Positions 35,586 through 44,252 are shown, numbered from the stretch's first letter. The stretch: DNA of 64,000 nt from JBHIBC01 sp046758905 (GCA_046758905.1 JBHIBC010000002.1:1-64000); one strand, 5' to 3'. A program made the numbers and translations. Notes: generated by a model from the sequence alone, not told the origin.

Positions 35586-35662
35586 GGTCTTCTCCTCCAC
35601 GGAAGGCTCACCCCCCGGGGACGGGACCGCGTCTCCCCGACGCCGGGCGGCGGCGGTGGTGC

Positions 35663-35668
35663 TATGAT
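35663..35668 (+). promoter_or_regulatory. minus-10 element adjoining the fumarase start
   Basis: TATGAT ends seven bases before ATG 35676. There is no Shine-Dalgarno site between them, so a leaderless transcript beginning at the start codon is the simplest reading. A minus-35 hexamer is not clear. Confidence 0.4.
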
Positions 35669-35675
35669 GCACAGT

Positions 35676-37199
35676 ATGGAGCACCTCGAGCGCAGCCTCC
35701 TCGAACTTGTGGTCGAGACCTCCACCGACCTGCCGCCCGACGTGCGCCTCGCCATGTCGCGGGCCTTGGGGGAGGAGCAGGCGGGCGGCCGCTCTGAGCA
35801 GGCGCTCAACGTCATCGCCACCAACATCGACATGGCGGCCGACAGCAAGGGGCCGATCTGCCAGGACACCGGCTGGCCGACCTTTCTGGTCAGGACGCCC
35901 GTGGGCGTCAGCCAGCTCCGCGTGGCGGAGGCGATCCGGGGCGCGGTCCGGGATGCGACCCGGCTCGGGAAGCTCCGTGCCAACTCGGTCGATTCGCTCA
36001 CCGGCAGGAACAGCGGTGACAACCTGGGGCCGGGGACCCCGACGGTTCACTTCCAGCAATGGGAGCGCGATGATGCCATCGATGTCAGGCTGTTGCTGAA
36101 GGGCGGGGGGTGCGAGAACAAGAACATCCAGTACTCGCTGCCGGATGAGCTCCCCCACCTCGGCAGGGCCGACCGCGACCTGGACGGCGTGCGCAAGTGC
36201 CTGCTGCACGCCGTCTGGCAGGCGCAGGGGCAGGGGTGCAGCGCCGGGGCGCTGGGCGCCGCGATCGGCGGAGACCGTACCACGGGGTACGAGCAGGCCA
36301 AGCTCCAGCTGTTCCGGACCCTCGACGACACCAACCCGGAGCCGAGGCTGCGGGCCCTCGAGGAGTACATCCTGAAGACCTCGAACACCTTCGGCATCGG
36401 GACGATGGGGTTCGGCGGGAGCGTGACGCTGATCGGGTGCAAGATCGCCGCGATCAACCGCCTCCCAGCCAGCTTCTTCGTGTCGGTCGCGTACGACTGC
36501 TGGGCCTTCCGGCGGCTGGGGATCGTCCTGAACCCGCGCGACGGCTCGATCCGCGAGTGGCTCTACCGGGACGAGAGGCCCGCCGCGCCGATGGCGAAGG
36601 CGGAGGGCTTCCCGACCACCGGACGCGAGATCCGGCTGTCGCCGCCGATCACGGAGGACCGCGTCCGGCGGCTCAGGGTCGGCGACGTCGTGATGATCAG
36701 CGGGGTCGTCCACACCGGCCGCGACGCGATCCACCATCATCTGATGAAGCACGAGCCGCCCGTCAGCCTGCGCGACCAGATCCTCTACCACTGCGGTCCG
36801 GTGGTCCTGAAGCAGGACGGCGGGTGGCGGATCACGGCGGCCGGGCCGACCACCTCGAGCCGCGAGGAGCCGTACGAGGCCGAGGTCATCGCGCGCTGCG
36901 GCGTGCGCGCGGTGATGGGCAAGGGCGGCATGGGCCCGAGGACGCTCGCGGCGCTGAAGCGGCACGGGGCCGTCTACCTGAACGCGATCGGCGGTGCCGC
37001 CCAGTACTACGCGCGCTGCATCGAGAAGGTGGAGGGCGTCGACATGCTGGAGTTCGGGACACCGGAGGCGATGTGGCACCTCCGGGTGAAGGATTTTCCC
37101 GCCATCGTGACCATGGACGCCGCCGGCAACTCGCTGCACGCGGAGGTGCAGGACGCCTCCGCGGTGGTCCTCCGGGCGCTCGCGGCGCCGGTCTTCTGA
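35676..37199 (+). CDS. class I fumarate hydratase, fused alpha/beta form
   Basis: A 507-residue iron-sulfur fumarase, hydrating fumarate to malate in the TCA cycle. Cluster cysteines are in PICQDTGWP, GGGCENKN and LIGCKIAAI. The C-terminal half (from about residue 300) is the beta-subunit domain, with VVHTGRDAIHHHLMKH and GKGGMGPRTL. Both domains are in one chain, as in E. coli FumA/FumB. Two ATGs at 35664 and 35667 overlap the TATGAT element, so I take the ATG at 35676 as the start. It is divergent from an SDR gene. Confidence 0.94.
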   Translation: MEHLERSLLELVVETSTDLPPDVRLAMSRALGEEQAGGRSEQALNVIATNIDMAADSKGPICQDTGWPTFLVRTPVGVSQLRVAEAIRGAVRDATRLGKLRANSVDSLTGRNSGDNLGPGTPTVHFQQWERDDAIDVRLLLKGGGCENKNIQYSLPDELPHLGRADRDLDGVRKCLLHAVWQAQGQGCSAGALGAAIGGDRTTGYEQAKLQLFRTLDDTNPEPRLRALEEYILKTSNTFGIGTMGFGGSVTLIGCKIAAINRLPASFFVSVAYDCWAFRRLGIVLNPRDGSIREWLYRDERPAAPMAKAEGFPTTGREIRLSPPITEDRVRRLRVGDVVMISGVVHTGRDAIHHHLMKHEPPVSLRDQILYHCGPVVLKQDGGWRITAAGPTTSSREEPYEAEVIARCGVRAVMGKGGMGPRTLAALKRHGAVYLNAIGGAAQYYARCIEKVEGVDMLEFGTPEAMWHLRVKDFPAIVTMDAAGNSLHAEVQDASAVVLRALAAPVF

Positions 37200-37283
37200 G
37201 CCCTTGCTCCCGGACCGCCCCTCGGGCCCGGATCACGTCACGAAGTCCAGGTGCTCGGGGGAATCACCCCGCTCGGGCGCGGA

Positions 37284-38486
37284 TCAGGGGCTGCGCTCCC
37301 TGTCGGCCGGTCGCCCGGCGCGGCGGCGCGGCCGGAGCCCCGCCCGCCGCGCGACGAGAGCGTCGACCTCCCGCCTGAGACGGTCCAGCACCTGGTCGTA
37401 GCCGAAGCGGCCCACCAGCTCCGCGCCGCGCTTGAGGTTGACGTGCGTGGGAGCGCACCAGAGGCCCAGGTCGGCGTCGTCGGTCTCGCCCGGACCGTTC
37501 ACCCGGCAGCCCATCACCGCGATGGTGATGGCGTGATCCCTCGCGTAGGCCGTCGCCTCCCGCACCCTCTCCGCGAGGTCGACGAACGCCTCGTTCTCGA
37601 CCCGGGAGCAGGAGGGGCAAGAGATGATGTTGAGCCGGCCGCCGAGGTTCTCCGGGACGGACCGGAACCGGCCGCGCGCGATGTCGTCCAGGATCCGTCG
37701 GCCGACGGCGATCTCCTCGGCCTTCCTCTCGTTGGGCAGGGTCAGCGACACCCGGATCGTATCGCCGATGCCGCGCGCGATCAGCTGCTCGAAGGCGATG
37801 CGCGTCTTGATCACGCCCTCCGGCGGGAGGCCGGCCTCCGTCACTCCGAGGTGGAGCGGCACCTCCGGCCGCTCGCGCGCGAACCTCCGGTTGGCCTCGA
37901 TCACCCTGGCCGGGTCGGAATCCTTGAGCGAGACCACGAATCGGCCGAAGCCGAGGCCGTCGAGGATCCGGCAGTGCTCGAGAGCCGAGGCGACCATCTC
38001 GGCCACCGAGTCAGCCGCGAACCGGCCGGAGAGGTCGGGGTCGATCGACCCGCAGTTCACGCCGACGCGTAGCGCGCAGTCGTGCCGGGCCGCCACCTCG
38101 GCGAGGCGCGCGACCTTGTCGCGCACCGGCCTGGTCCTCTCGTGGTGGTGGAGGTGGCCCGGGTTGTAGCGGATCTTGTCGACGAACGGGGCCACCTCGG
38201 CCGCAATGCGGTAGTTCTCCTGCAGGTCGACCGACAGGCCGACCCGAGTCCGCTCCCGAATCGCGGGCAGGGCCGCGGCGTCGCGCGGGCCGTCGACGGC
38301 GACCCGGACCAGGTCGGCCCCGGCGCGCTCTAGGTCGCGGATCTGGCGGACGGTCGCCTCGACGTCCGAGGTCCTGGTGGCGCACATGCTCTGGACGGCG
38401 ATGGGGCGGCCGCCGCCGATCGTGATGGGGCCGACCCGGACGGCGCGCGTCGGGTTGCGCGGGAGCGCACTCGTATCCGGCGTCAC
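37284..38486 (-). CDS. ispG: 4-hydroxy-3-methylbut-2-en-1-yl diphosphate synthase (flavodoxin)
   Basis: A 400-residue IspG/GcpE, the 4Fe-4S enzyme that reduces MEcPP to HMBPP in the MEP isoprenoid pathway. It has the TIM-barrel block AVQSMCATRTSDVEATVRQI, FVDKIRYNPGH and LRVGVNCGSID. Cluster ligands are in IISCPSCSR and VMGCRVNGPGE, followed by ADLGLWC. The 400-residue length fits the short bacterial type without the extra plant domain. The C-terminal 25 residues are Arg-rich and not conserved. Its start lies 64 bases from the divergent alcohol dehydrogenase gene. No other MEP gene is nearby. Confidence 0.96.
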   Translation of the reverse strand: MTPDTSALPRNPTRAVRVGPITIGGGRPIAVQSMCATRTSDVEATVRQIRDLERAGADLVRVAVDGPRDAAALPAIRERTRVGLSVDLQENYRIAAEVAPFVDKIRYNPGHLHHHERTRPVRDKVARLAEVAARHDCALRVGVNCGSIDPDLSGRFAADSVAEMVASALEHCRILDGLGFGRFVVSLKDSDPARVIEANRRFARERPEVPLHLGVTEAGLPPEGVIKTRIAFEQLIARGIGDTIRVSLTLPNERKAEEIAVGRRILDDIARGRFRSVPENLGGRLNIISCPSCSRVENEAFVDLAERVREATAYARDHAITIAVMGCRVNGPGETDDADLGLWCAPTHVNLKRGAELVGRFGYDQVLDRLRREVDALVARRAGLRPRRRAGRPADRERSP

Positions 38487-38537
38487 GGGCGGATCTTATC
38501 AGGGCGCGGAGCGCGGGCACAAGGAACCGCCGAGTGC

Positions 38538-38543
38538 TAAGAT
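38538..38543 (+). promoter_or_regulatory. minus-10 element adjoining the alcohol dehydrogenase start
   Basis: TAAGAT ends seven bases before ATG 38551, again with no ribosome binding site in between. Leaderless translation is likely, by the same reasoning as for the sites at 29143 and 35663. Confidence 0.35.
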
Positions 38544-38550
38544 CCGCCGC

Positions 38551-39549
38551 ATGCGGGCGATGGTCCTGAGGCGGCCGGCGGCGGTCGAGCAGGGGCCGCT
38601 CGAGCTGGCCGAGCGTCCCGTCCCCGCGCCCGGCGAGGGGGATGTCCTGATCCGGGTGCGCGCCTGCGGGGCCTGTCACACCGACCTGCACATCGCCGAG
38701 GGCGAGGTCCCGGCGCCGCGGCTGCCGATCGTGCCGGGGCATCAGGTGATCGGCCTGGTGGAGAAGGCGGGGCCGAGCGCGACACGCTTCCCCGTGGGCG
38801 CGCGGGTCGGCGCCGCCTGGCTGCACCGGACCTGCGGGGCGTGCTCCTACTGCGTCCGGGGGCTGGAGAACCTGTGCGACGCGGCCCGCTTCACCGGCTA
38901 TCACGCCGACGGGGGCTACGCCGAGTACTGCGTCGCGCCGGAGGACTTCGTCTACCGGGTGCCGGACTCCTACGCCGACACCGACGCGGCGCCGCTGCTG
39001 TGCGCCGGGATCATCGGGTACCGCGCCCTGCGGCTGTCGGGAGCGGGACCGGGCGACCGGCTGGCCCTCTATGGGTTCGGCGCCTCGGCGCACATCACCC
39101 TGCAGGTCGCGCGCCACCGCGGCTGCGAGGTCTTCGTCTTCACCCGCTCGGAGGAGCACCGGCGTCTGGCGCTGTCGCTGGGCGCCGCCTGGGCCGGCCG
39201 GGCGGGAGACGCCGCCCCGGCGCCCGCCGACGGCGCCATCCTGTTCGCGCCGGCCGGGCGCTTGATCCCCGCGGCGCTGCGGGCGCTGCGCAAGGGGGGC
39301 ACCCTCGCGAGCGCGGTCATCCACCTGGACGCGGTTCCGGAGATGGACTACCAGCTGATGTTCGAGGAGCGGGTCCTCAGGACCGTGACGGCGAGCACCC
39401 GGAAGGACGGCGAGGCGCTGCTGGCGGCGGCCGCGGAGGCGAGGGTGAGGGTCGAGACCGAGGTCCACCCGCTGGCGGAGGCCAATCGTGTCCTCGCCCG
39501 CATCAAGGCCGGCCGCGTGAGGGGCGCCGCGGTGCTCACGACCGGCTGA
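38551..39549 (+). CDS. zinc-dependent alcohol dehydrogenase
   Basis: A 332-residue medium-chain dehydrogenase. The catalytic zinc site shows CGACHTDLHIAEGE and GHQVIGLVEKAG; the structural zinc site is CGACSYCVRGLENLC. The nucleotide fold has LALYGFGASAHITLQVARHRGCEVFVF, where the usual GxGxxG is slightly altered (GFGASA). It resembles the AdhA-type group that oxidises primary alcohols. The substrate is not known. Its 3-prime end overlaps the convergent glycosyltransferase gene by 14 bases. Confidence 0.9.
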   Translation: MRAMVLRRPAAVEQGPLELAERPVPAPGEGDVLIRVRACGACHTDLHIAEGEVPAPRLPIVPGHQVIGLVEKAGPSATRFPVGARVGAAWLHRTCGACSYCVRGLENLCDAARFTGYHADGGYAEYCVAPEDFVYRVPDSYADTDAAPLLCAGIIGYRALRLSGAGPGDRLALYGFGASAHITLQVARHRGCEVFVFTRSEEHRRLALSLGAAWAGRAGDAAPAPADGAILFAPAGRLIPAALRALRKGGTLASAVIHLDAVPEMDYQLMFEERVLRTVTASTRKDGEALLAAAAEARVRVETEVHPLAEANRVLARIKAGRVRGAAVLTTG

Positions 39550-40858
39550 GATCCTCTCCCGGGCTCCGGCGCTCCGGGAGGCGACGGCCGGCGCCGGGCG
39601 GCACCAGCCCGGCCCGCAGCTCGGCCAGGGGGTAGAACGTGTCGCGCCACACCACGCCGCCGCGCGCCACCGTCCGGATCGCGGAGTTCCACGCCGCCAC
39701 CAGCAGAAGGAGGATCGACATCGGCTGCGCGAGCGCCACGGCCGCGGGGCGAAAGCCCCCGTGCCTCGGTCCCTCGGAGGCCGCCGCGAAGGCGAGGCCG
39801 GTCTGCAGGACGAAGGGCATCCAGGCCGCGAGCAGGATGATCGGTCCGGCCGAACGGCCCCCCAGGACGCTCACCAGGATGCCGGAGAGCGCCGGGCCGT
39901 AAGCCGGCAGGGCGGAGGCGATCGTCCACAGCAGAAGGATCGGCAGGGAGAAGCCGAATCCGCCGAACAGGTTTTTCTCCAGGCCCCGGATCAGGCCGAG
40001 CGCTCCCCGGTGCCAGGCGCAGCGCACCAGGGAGAGGCCGCCGAACAGTCGCTGGCGGGCGCCCGACTCCTTCAGAAGACGGCCCAGCTTGAAGTCGTCC
40101 GCTAGGTCCATGCGGACCAGGTCGTGGCCCCCGATCCGATCGTAGGCGGTCCGGCGGATCAGATTGAACGCGCCGACCCCGGCCCCTCCTCTCGGCAGGT
40201 CGCGATCCATCTCGTGCGCCCGGGCGGCCAAGAGGTAGACCTGGCCGAACGCGGCCACCAGCCCGGCCTGGATCACCGGCATCGGGCCGAGGTCCGGGAG
40301 CACCGCCACGTGGTCGAGACCGGCGTCCTCGGCGTAGGCGACGACCCGCGCCAGCAGGTCGTCCTCCTCCAGGAGGACGTCGCCGTCGGTGAACAGGATC
40401 CAGTCGCCCCGCGCGCCGAGCGCGCCGACCTTGCAGGCGTGGCACTTGCCGATCCATCCGCGGGGGAGATCGCGCACGTGGATCACCGTCAGGCGGGAGT
40501 CGTCCCCCCCGGCCTCGGACCGGATCCGCTCGAGGATCGCCCCGGTATCATCGCGCGAGCGGTCGTTCACCACGATGATCCGCAGGCCGGGATAGCGTTG
40601 CTCGAGCAGGCGGCGGACCGTCGCCTCGATGCGCCCGCCCTCGTCCCGAGCGGTCACCACCACGGAGAGGGAGGGCTGGGGCGAGGCGCCTCCGATCCGG
40701 CCGGGGGAGCGGCCCGGGCCCGGCCCGCCTCCGGGCGACAGGACCTCGGAGAGACGCCGCACCCTGCGCGCGCCGGCCAGGATCAGCAGCGCGATCGGAG
40801 CCCAGAGCGCGAGGCCGAGGAAGCCGGCGGCGAGCGGTCCGGCGACGGCGGGGCTCAA
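39536..40858 (-). CDS. family 2 glycosyltransferase, membrane-bound
   Basis: A protein of about 440 residues with an N-terminal membrane segment (LAAGFLGLALWAPIALLIL). A GT-A domain follows, with SVVVTARDEGGRI, VVNDRSRDDT and the metal-binding WILFTDGDV. The acceptor-side motif is LADDFKLGRLLKESGAR. Three or four C-terminal membrane segments complete it. The arrangement is that of CrtQ/HpnB-type transferases acting on lipid-linked or isoprenoid acceptors. Hopanoid or carotenoid glycosylation is possible but unproven. The TTG at 40858, inside the stop of the ParB-like gene (TTGA), is my start. Confidence 0.82.
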   Translation of the reverse strand: MSPAVAGPLAAGFLGLALWAPIALLILAGARRVRRLSEVLSPGGGPGPGRSPGRIGGASPQPSLSVVVTARDEGGRIEATVRRLLEQRYPGLRIIVVNDRSRDDTGAILERIRSEAGGDDSRLTVIHVRDLPRGWIGKCHACKVGALGARGDWILFTDGDVLLEEDDLLARVVAYAEDAGLDHVAVLPDLGPMPVIQAGLVAAFGQVYLLAARAHEMDRDLPRGGAGVGAFNLIRRTAYDRIGGHDLVRMDLADDFKLGRLLKESGARQRLFGGLSLVRCAWHRGALGLIRGLEKNLFGGFGFSLPILLLWTIASALPAYGPALSGILVSVLGGRSAGPIILLAAWMPFVLQTGLAFAAASEGPRHGGFRPAAVALAQPMSILLLLVAAWNSAIRTVARGGVVWRDTFYPLAELRAGLVPPGAGRRLPERRSPGEDLSRS

Positions 40859-41769
40859 GAGGCGGCCGGGACGGCCATCACGGCGGAGCGCGCGATGTCC
40901 TCCTGTCTGATGCGGCTCGGGTCGAACGACTCGAGCGCGCGGAGGAGCCGGTCCAGGGCCTGATCGAAGCCGGGGATGGACTTGCGGGCCCGGGTGAGCG
41001 GGTTGCAGCGCGCGAGGACGAAGTTCTTGACGAACGGATGCCTGATGCCGCGTCGCTTCAGGGCGTCCACGACCTTCTTGAGCGCCGCGTCCGCCGCGGC
41101 CACCTTCGCGGCGCGCGCCTCGCGGGTGGCGTAGGAGGCCCTCAGCGGGGTCCTCAGAAACCTGTCCACCCTGCGCAGGATGGGCGAGAATGCGCCGCCG
41201 GCGAACCGGGCGTCTCTCTCGTACAGCAGCCCCAGCGTGATGAAGTAAGCCTCCTCGAACTGGAAGGCGAAGTCCTCCTCGCACTCCTTTCCGCCCCGCT
41301 CCATGAGCCCACGGTACATCCGGATCACCTCGAGCGATTTCTCCTTGAGGTTGTGGGCCTTCTCGGTGTTCAGGGCGAGGATCTGGAACGCAACGTCGGG
41401 CTCGGGCACGACGATGGCGGGGACCAGATCGGCCTTGAGCTTCTCCAGGACGTGGCGGCGGTGGTTGCCGTTCGGGGTCCAGTAGGACCCTTCCTGCCGC
41501 ACGGCAACGACCGGATCGATGAACCGGCCGATCTTCTTGACCACCCTCAGGAGCCGTTCCGCGTGGCTCTTCGACAAGTCGCGCTGGTAAGGGGTCGGCC
41601 GGACCCGCTCGCGCGGCAGCAGGGCGAAGATCTGCCAGTGGCCGCCGATCGGGTCCCGGTACAGAGCCAGCGCGTGACCTCCGTCCCGGTCGATCTCTCC
41701 GGCCAGGCGGACGACGTCGGCCGGGGGATCGACGTTCTCGGGGTGGACCGCGAAGCGGAGACGCGCCAT
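40855..41769 (-). CDS. ParB/sulfiredoxin-fold nuclease-like protein
   Basis: A 304-residue protein. The first 150 residues contain a ParB N-terminal-like fold: RVRPTPYQRDLSKSHAERLL, IDPVVAVRQEGSYWTPNGNHRR and VPAIVV, the last with the GNHR motif replacing the GERR of chromosomal ParB. A helical C-terminal half follows. There is no ParA partner and no obvious helix-turn-helix of classical ParB. So a regulatory or nucleotide-hydrolysing role is more likely than chromosome segregation. It is coupled to the glycosyltransferase by TTGA overlap. The divergent TenA gene starts 111 bases away. Confidence 0.75.
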   Translation of the reverse strand: MARLRFAVHPENVDPPADVVRLAGEIDRDGGHALALYRDPIGGHWQIFALLPRERVRPTPYQRDLSKSHAERLLRVVKKIGRFIDPVVAVRQEGSYWTPNGNHRRHVLEKLKADLVPAIVVPEPDVAFQILALNTEKAHNLKEKSLEVIRMYRGLMERGGKECEEDFAFQFEEAYFITLGLLYERDARFAGGAFSPILRRVDRFLRTPLRASYATREARAAKVAAADAALKKVVDALKRRGIRHPFVKNFVLARCNPLTRARKSIPGFDQALDRLLRALESFDPSRIRQEDIARSAVMAVPAAS

Positions 41770-41880
41770 GTGCTCGGGCCCCTCCGGGATCGAACCTTAG
41801 CAGCGAACGGGAACCGGGGGCAAGTGACCGGATGTCGGGTGAGATAGAATGACACTTCAGGCGGCGAGGGAGGAGGTCGC

Positions 41881-42549
41881 ATGCCCCTCAGCGTCAGGCT
41901 CCGGGAGCGGGCGGCGCCGATCTGGGAGCGGGAGCAGGCGCACCCGTTCGTCCGGGGGCTCGGGGACGGCACCCTCGAGCCCGACCGGTTCAGGGTGTGG
42001 CTGCGGCAGGACTACCTGTTCCTGATCGAGTACGCCAGGGTGCTGGCGATGGCGGCGGCGCGCGCGGAGGATCTCGAGACCCAGGCGCGCTTCTCGGACC
42101 TCCTGCAGGCGACGCTGCGCACCGAGATGGATCTACACCGGCGCTACGCCCGCCGGTTCGGGATCTCCGAGGCCGATCTGGAGCGCACGGCTCCGGCGCC
42201 CACCACGCAGGCCTACACGGATTTCCTGGTCCGCGTAGCCCTGCAGGGACCGCTGGCCGCGATCGTGGCGTCCCTGCTTCCGTGCGCCTGGGGATACGCG
42301 GAGATCGCCCGACGGCTGGTGCGCCCCGGAGGCGCGCCGGAAGGCTCGCCCTACGCGGAGTGGATCCGTGCTTATTCCTCAAGGGAGTTCGGCGAGTACG
42401 CGGACTGGCTTAAGGACCTGCTCGACCGCCTGGCCGACGGGGCCCCCGATCGGGAGCAGGAGAGGCTGACGCGTATCTTCCTCACCTCGAGCCGATACGA
42501 GTATCTGTTCTGGGAGATGTGCCACTGCAAGTCTTCCTGGCCGGTCTGA
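41881..42549 (+). CDS. tenA: TenA family thiaminase II/aminopyrimidine hydrolase
   Basis: A 222-residue all-helical enzyme that hydrolyses aminopyrimidine fragments of degraded thiamine for salvage. Key residues line up with those I recall from B. subtilis TenA: Asp 44 (LRQDYLFL), Tyr 112, the nucleophile Cys 135 (LLPCAWGYAEI) and Glu 212 (YLFWEMC) near the C-terminus. ATG 41881 has a perfect AGGAGGT site. No thi gene or recognisable TPP riboswitch is next to it. It is followed by a peptidoglycan-binding gene after 40 bases. Confidence 0.92.
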   Translation: MPLSVRLRERAAPIWEREQAHPFVRGLGDGTLEPDRFRVWLRQDYLFLIEYARVLAMAAARAEDLETQARFSDLLQATLRTEMDLHRRYARRFGISEADLERTAPAPTTQAYTDFLVRVALQGPLAAIVASLLPCAWGYAEIARRLVRPGGAPEGSPYAEWIRAYSSREFGEYADWLKDLLDRLADGAPDREQERLTRIFLTSSRYEYLFWEMCHCKSSWPV

Positions 42550-42589
42550 GCCGCGGGAGGCCGCCGGCGGGACATCCGAGGAGGTCGTC

Positions 42590-43222
42590 ATGAGAAGCCG
42601 AATGCGTCGTGCGAGCCCGTTCCCGGCGGCGGTCGCCCTCTTCTTCGCCTCTCTGCTCGCGGTGCCGGCCGTCGCCGTCCCGGGCAGCGGCAAGATCCCG
42701 CGCAGCGGACCGCTTTACTTCTCGTCGGGCGCCATCGAGACCGTGCAGACCATCCTGAGGGACAACGGGTACCTGGAGCCGGAAGAGTACGCTCCGGGCA
42801 CCATGGACCAGCCCACCATCGACGCGCTGCGCCGGTTTCAGCGCGAGCACTACCTGAAGTCGACCGGCCTGATCGACCCGGAGACGATGGGCCTGCTGAC
42901 GACCCACGGGCTGTCGAGCGCGGCGGGAGCGCCGCCCTCGTCGCCTAAGGCCGAGCTGTCGGAGCGAGGGCTCGGGGAGCCGGAGGGCGAGGCGGTGGTG
43001 GAGGAGTCGGCCGACTGGGTCGAGGTGACGCGCGAGGACATGGAGGAGGAGTCCGTGGCCCTGGCGGCGACGGTGTCCGAGGAGGAGGCGTCCGGGTCGA
43101 GCGGCGCCGGGGAGTCGGAACGATGCAGGCCGCAGTCGGCGAGCCGCGAGCCCATGCGGGCGCTCCTAGGAGCGGCACTGCTCGCGATCGGGGCGGCCTG
43201 GCTTCTGCGCCGCCAGGGATGA
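42590..43222 (+). CDS. exported peptidoglycan-binding-like protein with C-terminal membrane tail
   Basis: A 210-residue secreted protein. It has a signal peptide (about 1-28), one peptidoglycan_binding_1 module (about 45-108: ETVQTILRDNGYLEPEEY, then IDALRRFQREHYLKSTGLIDPETMGLL), a long acidic linker rich in Glu and Ser, and a C-terminal hydrophobic segment ended by LLRRQG. That ending looks like a cell-wall sorting tail but has no LPxTG before it (the residues are SASREPMRALLG). The next gene, 19 bases on, is a sortase. I infer that this is its substrate. AGGAGGT precedes ATG 42590. Confidence 0.75.
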   Translation: MRSRMRRASPFPAAVALFFASLLAVPAVAVPGSGKIPRSGPLYFSSGAIETVQTILRDNGYLEPEEYAPGTMDQPTIDALRRFQREHYLKSTGLIDPETMGLLTTHGLSSAAGAPPSSPKAELSERGLGEPEGEAVVEESADWVEVTREDMEEESVALAATVSEEEASGSSGAGESERCRPQSASREPMRALLGAALLAIGAAWLLRRQG

Positions 43223-43241
43223 GATGGGGGGAACCCGGCGT

Positions 43242-43832
43242 ATGAGCTCCAGAGTCCGCCTGGGGCTGGGCGTGCTGTGCGTCGCGGCGGGCGTGGGGCT
43301 GCTGGCGCGTGCCGCGGCGATCCGCGCCGACGCGGCCGCCTGGCAGGCCCGGCACGCCGCCCGGCTCGCGCCGGCCGCGGCCCGCCTCGCGGCCCGGGAG
43401 GAGCCCGCTCGCCCTCCCGTCCCGGGGGAGCCGGTCGCCCGCCTGCGCATCCCCGGGGTGGGGCTCGACGTCGTGGTGGCGGAGGGCGTCGACCCGGCGA
43501 CGCTGGCGCGGGCGCCGGGGCATATGCCGGGCAGCGCCCTGCCGGGGCAGCCCGACAACTGCATCATCGCCGGCCACCGGGACGGCCCCTTCGGCCGCCT
43601 GCACTCGGTGCGCGAGGGCGACTGGGTGATCCTGGAGGGTCCCGCCGCCCGGGGCCGCTACCGGGTCGTGTCGGTGGGGATCGTCGGCAGGGATGATCCG
43701 GAGCCCCTGGCCCGATCCGGGCGGCCGCTTCTGACCCTGATCACCTGCCACCCCCTCGGGTACCTGGGGCCGGCGCCGCAGCGGCTCGTCGTGAGGGGCG
43801 AGCTGGCCGCGGTGGAGGATGGCGGCGCCTGA
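43242..43832 (+). CDS. sortase (class D/E-like)
   Basis: A 196-residue membrane-anchored cysteine transpeptidase. An N-terminal membrane segment (about 6-26) is followed by a sortase barrel with all three catalytic residues: His 112 in IIAGHRDG, Cys 169 in LLTLITCHPLGY and Arg 181 in APQRLVV. Its compact size suggests class D/E. In Gram-negative hosts sortases usually serve one or a few substrates encoded next door; the peptidoglycan-binding gene directly upstream fits. ATG 43242 is preferred over an ATG at 43224, which lies too close to the upstream stop. Confidence 0.88.
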   Translation: MSSRVRLGLGVLCVAAGVGLLARAAAIRADAAAWQARHAARLAPAAARLAAREEPARPPVPGEPVARLRIPGVGLDVVVAEGVDPATLARAPGHMPGSALPGQPDNCIIAGHRDGPFGRLHSVREGDWVILEGPAARGRYRVVSVGIVGRDDPEPLARSGRPLLTLITCHPLGYLGPAPQRLVVRGELAAVEDGGA

Positions 43833-43902
43833 GGGCGCACCGGCCGCCCCGCGCGCCCCCCGCTCGTGCAGCGGGCGGCGCGGGCTCGGGGCGCTCCTGC
43901 CC

Positions 43903-44115
43903 TCAATGCGCCCGGGCCGGCGATAACCTTATCCGCACGGAGGGGCGTTCCTCCCTGCTCCTCGGCCCGCGGCGGCGGACGAGCAGCTTCGGATCGGCGT
44001 ACCCCTTGGGGTACCAGAAGCCGGAACGGTCCCTCTGTCCAGGAGGCAGCACGGACTGGTCGTCGCCAGGCTCGACGATCTTGACGCGGAACGGCACGAC
44101 GGTCCCCCGTCCCAC
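43903..44115 (-). CDS. small hypothetical protein
   Basis: A 70-residue frame with GTG start at 44115, showing consistently G/C-ending codons and protein-like sequence (VVPFRVKIVEPGDDQSVLPP, then RSGFWYPKGYADPKLLVRRR) before a basic tail. I do not recognise it. An AT-rich patch upstream contains TAAAAT on its strand (about 44172-44177), a possible minus-10. No clear ribosome binding site is seen. It lies alone between the sortase and pilin genes. Confidence 0.45.
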   Translation of the reverse strand: MGRGTVVPFRVKIVEPGDDQSVLPPGQRDRSGFWYPKGYADPKLLVRRRGPRSREERPSVRIRLSPARAH

Positions 44116-44213
44116 TTGGGGTGGACGGTCGGTCTGTCTGGGTCCGAGCAGATTTCGGCTAAGCGGCCGTTATTTTACCCCAGCCGGCCGGATACGTTAC
44201 CCGTCGATTTTCG

Positions 44214-44252
44214 AAAAAATCAGGTCCGGCGCGGCCTTTTCCGGGGCGCGCC
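44214..44252 (-). terminator. possible intrinsic terminator after the pilin-like gene
   Basis: On the minus strand GGCGCG (44252-44247) can pair with CGCGCC (44233-44228), followed after nine bases by a run of six T (44219-44214). The loop is long and the T run is not immediately adjacent to the stem, so this is only a weak terminator candidate. Confidence 0.35.

Noticed and set aside
34728..37139. Single long minus-strand frame covering SDR plus fumarase antisense
   Set aside because: Only the first 858 bases (SDR) have protein sense; the rest is antisense to fumarase.
41821..41880. TPP riboswitch upstream of tenA
   Set aside because: The leader is under 60 bases and lacks the conserved THI-element sequences.
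44214..44252. Strong intrinsic terminator
   Set aside because: Stem is interrupted by a long loop and the T run is nine bases away; kept only as a weak candidate.
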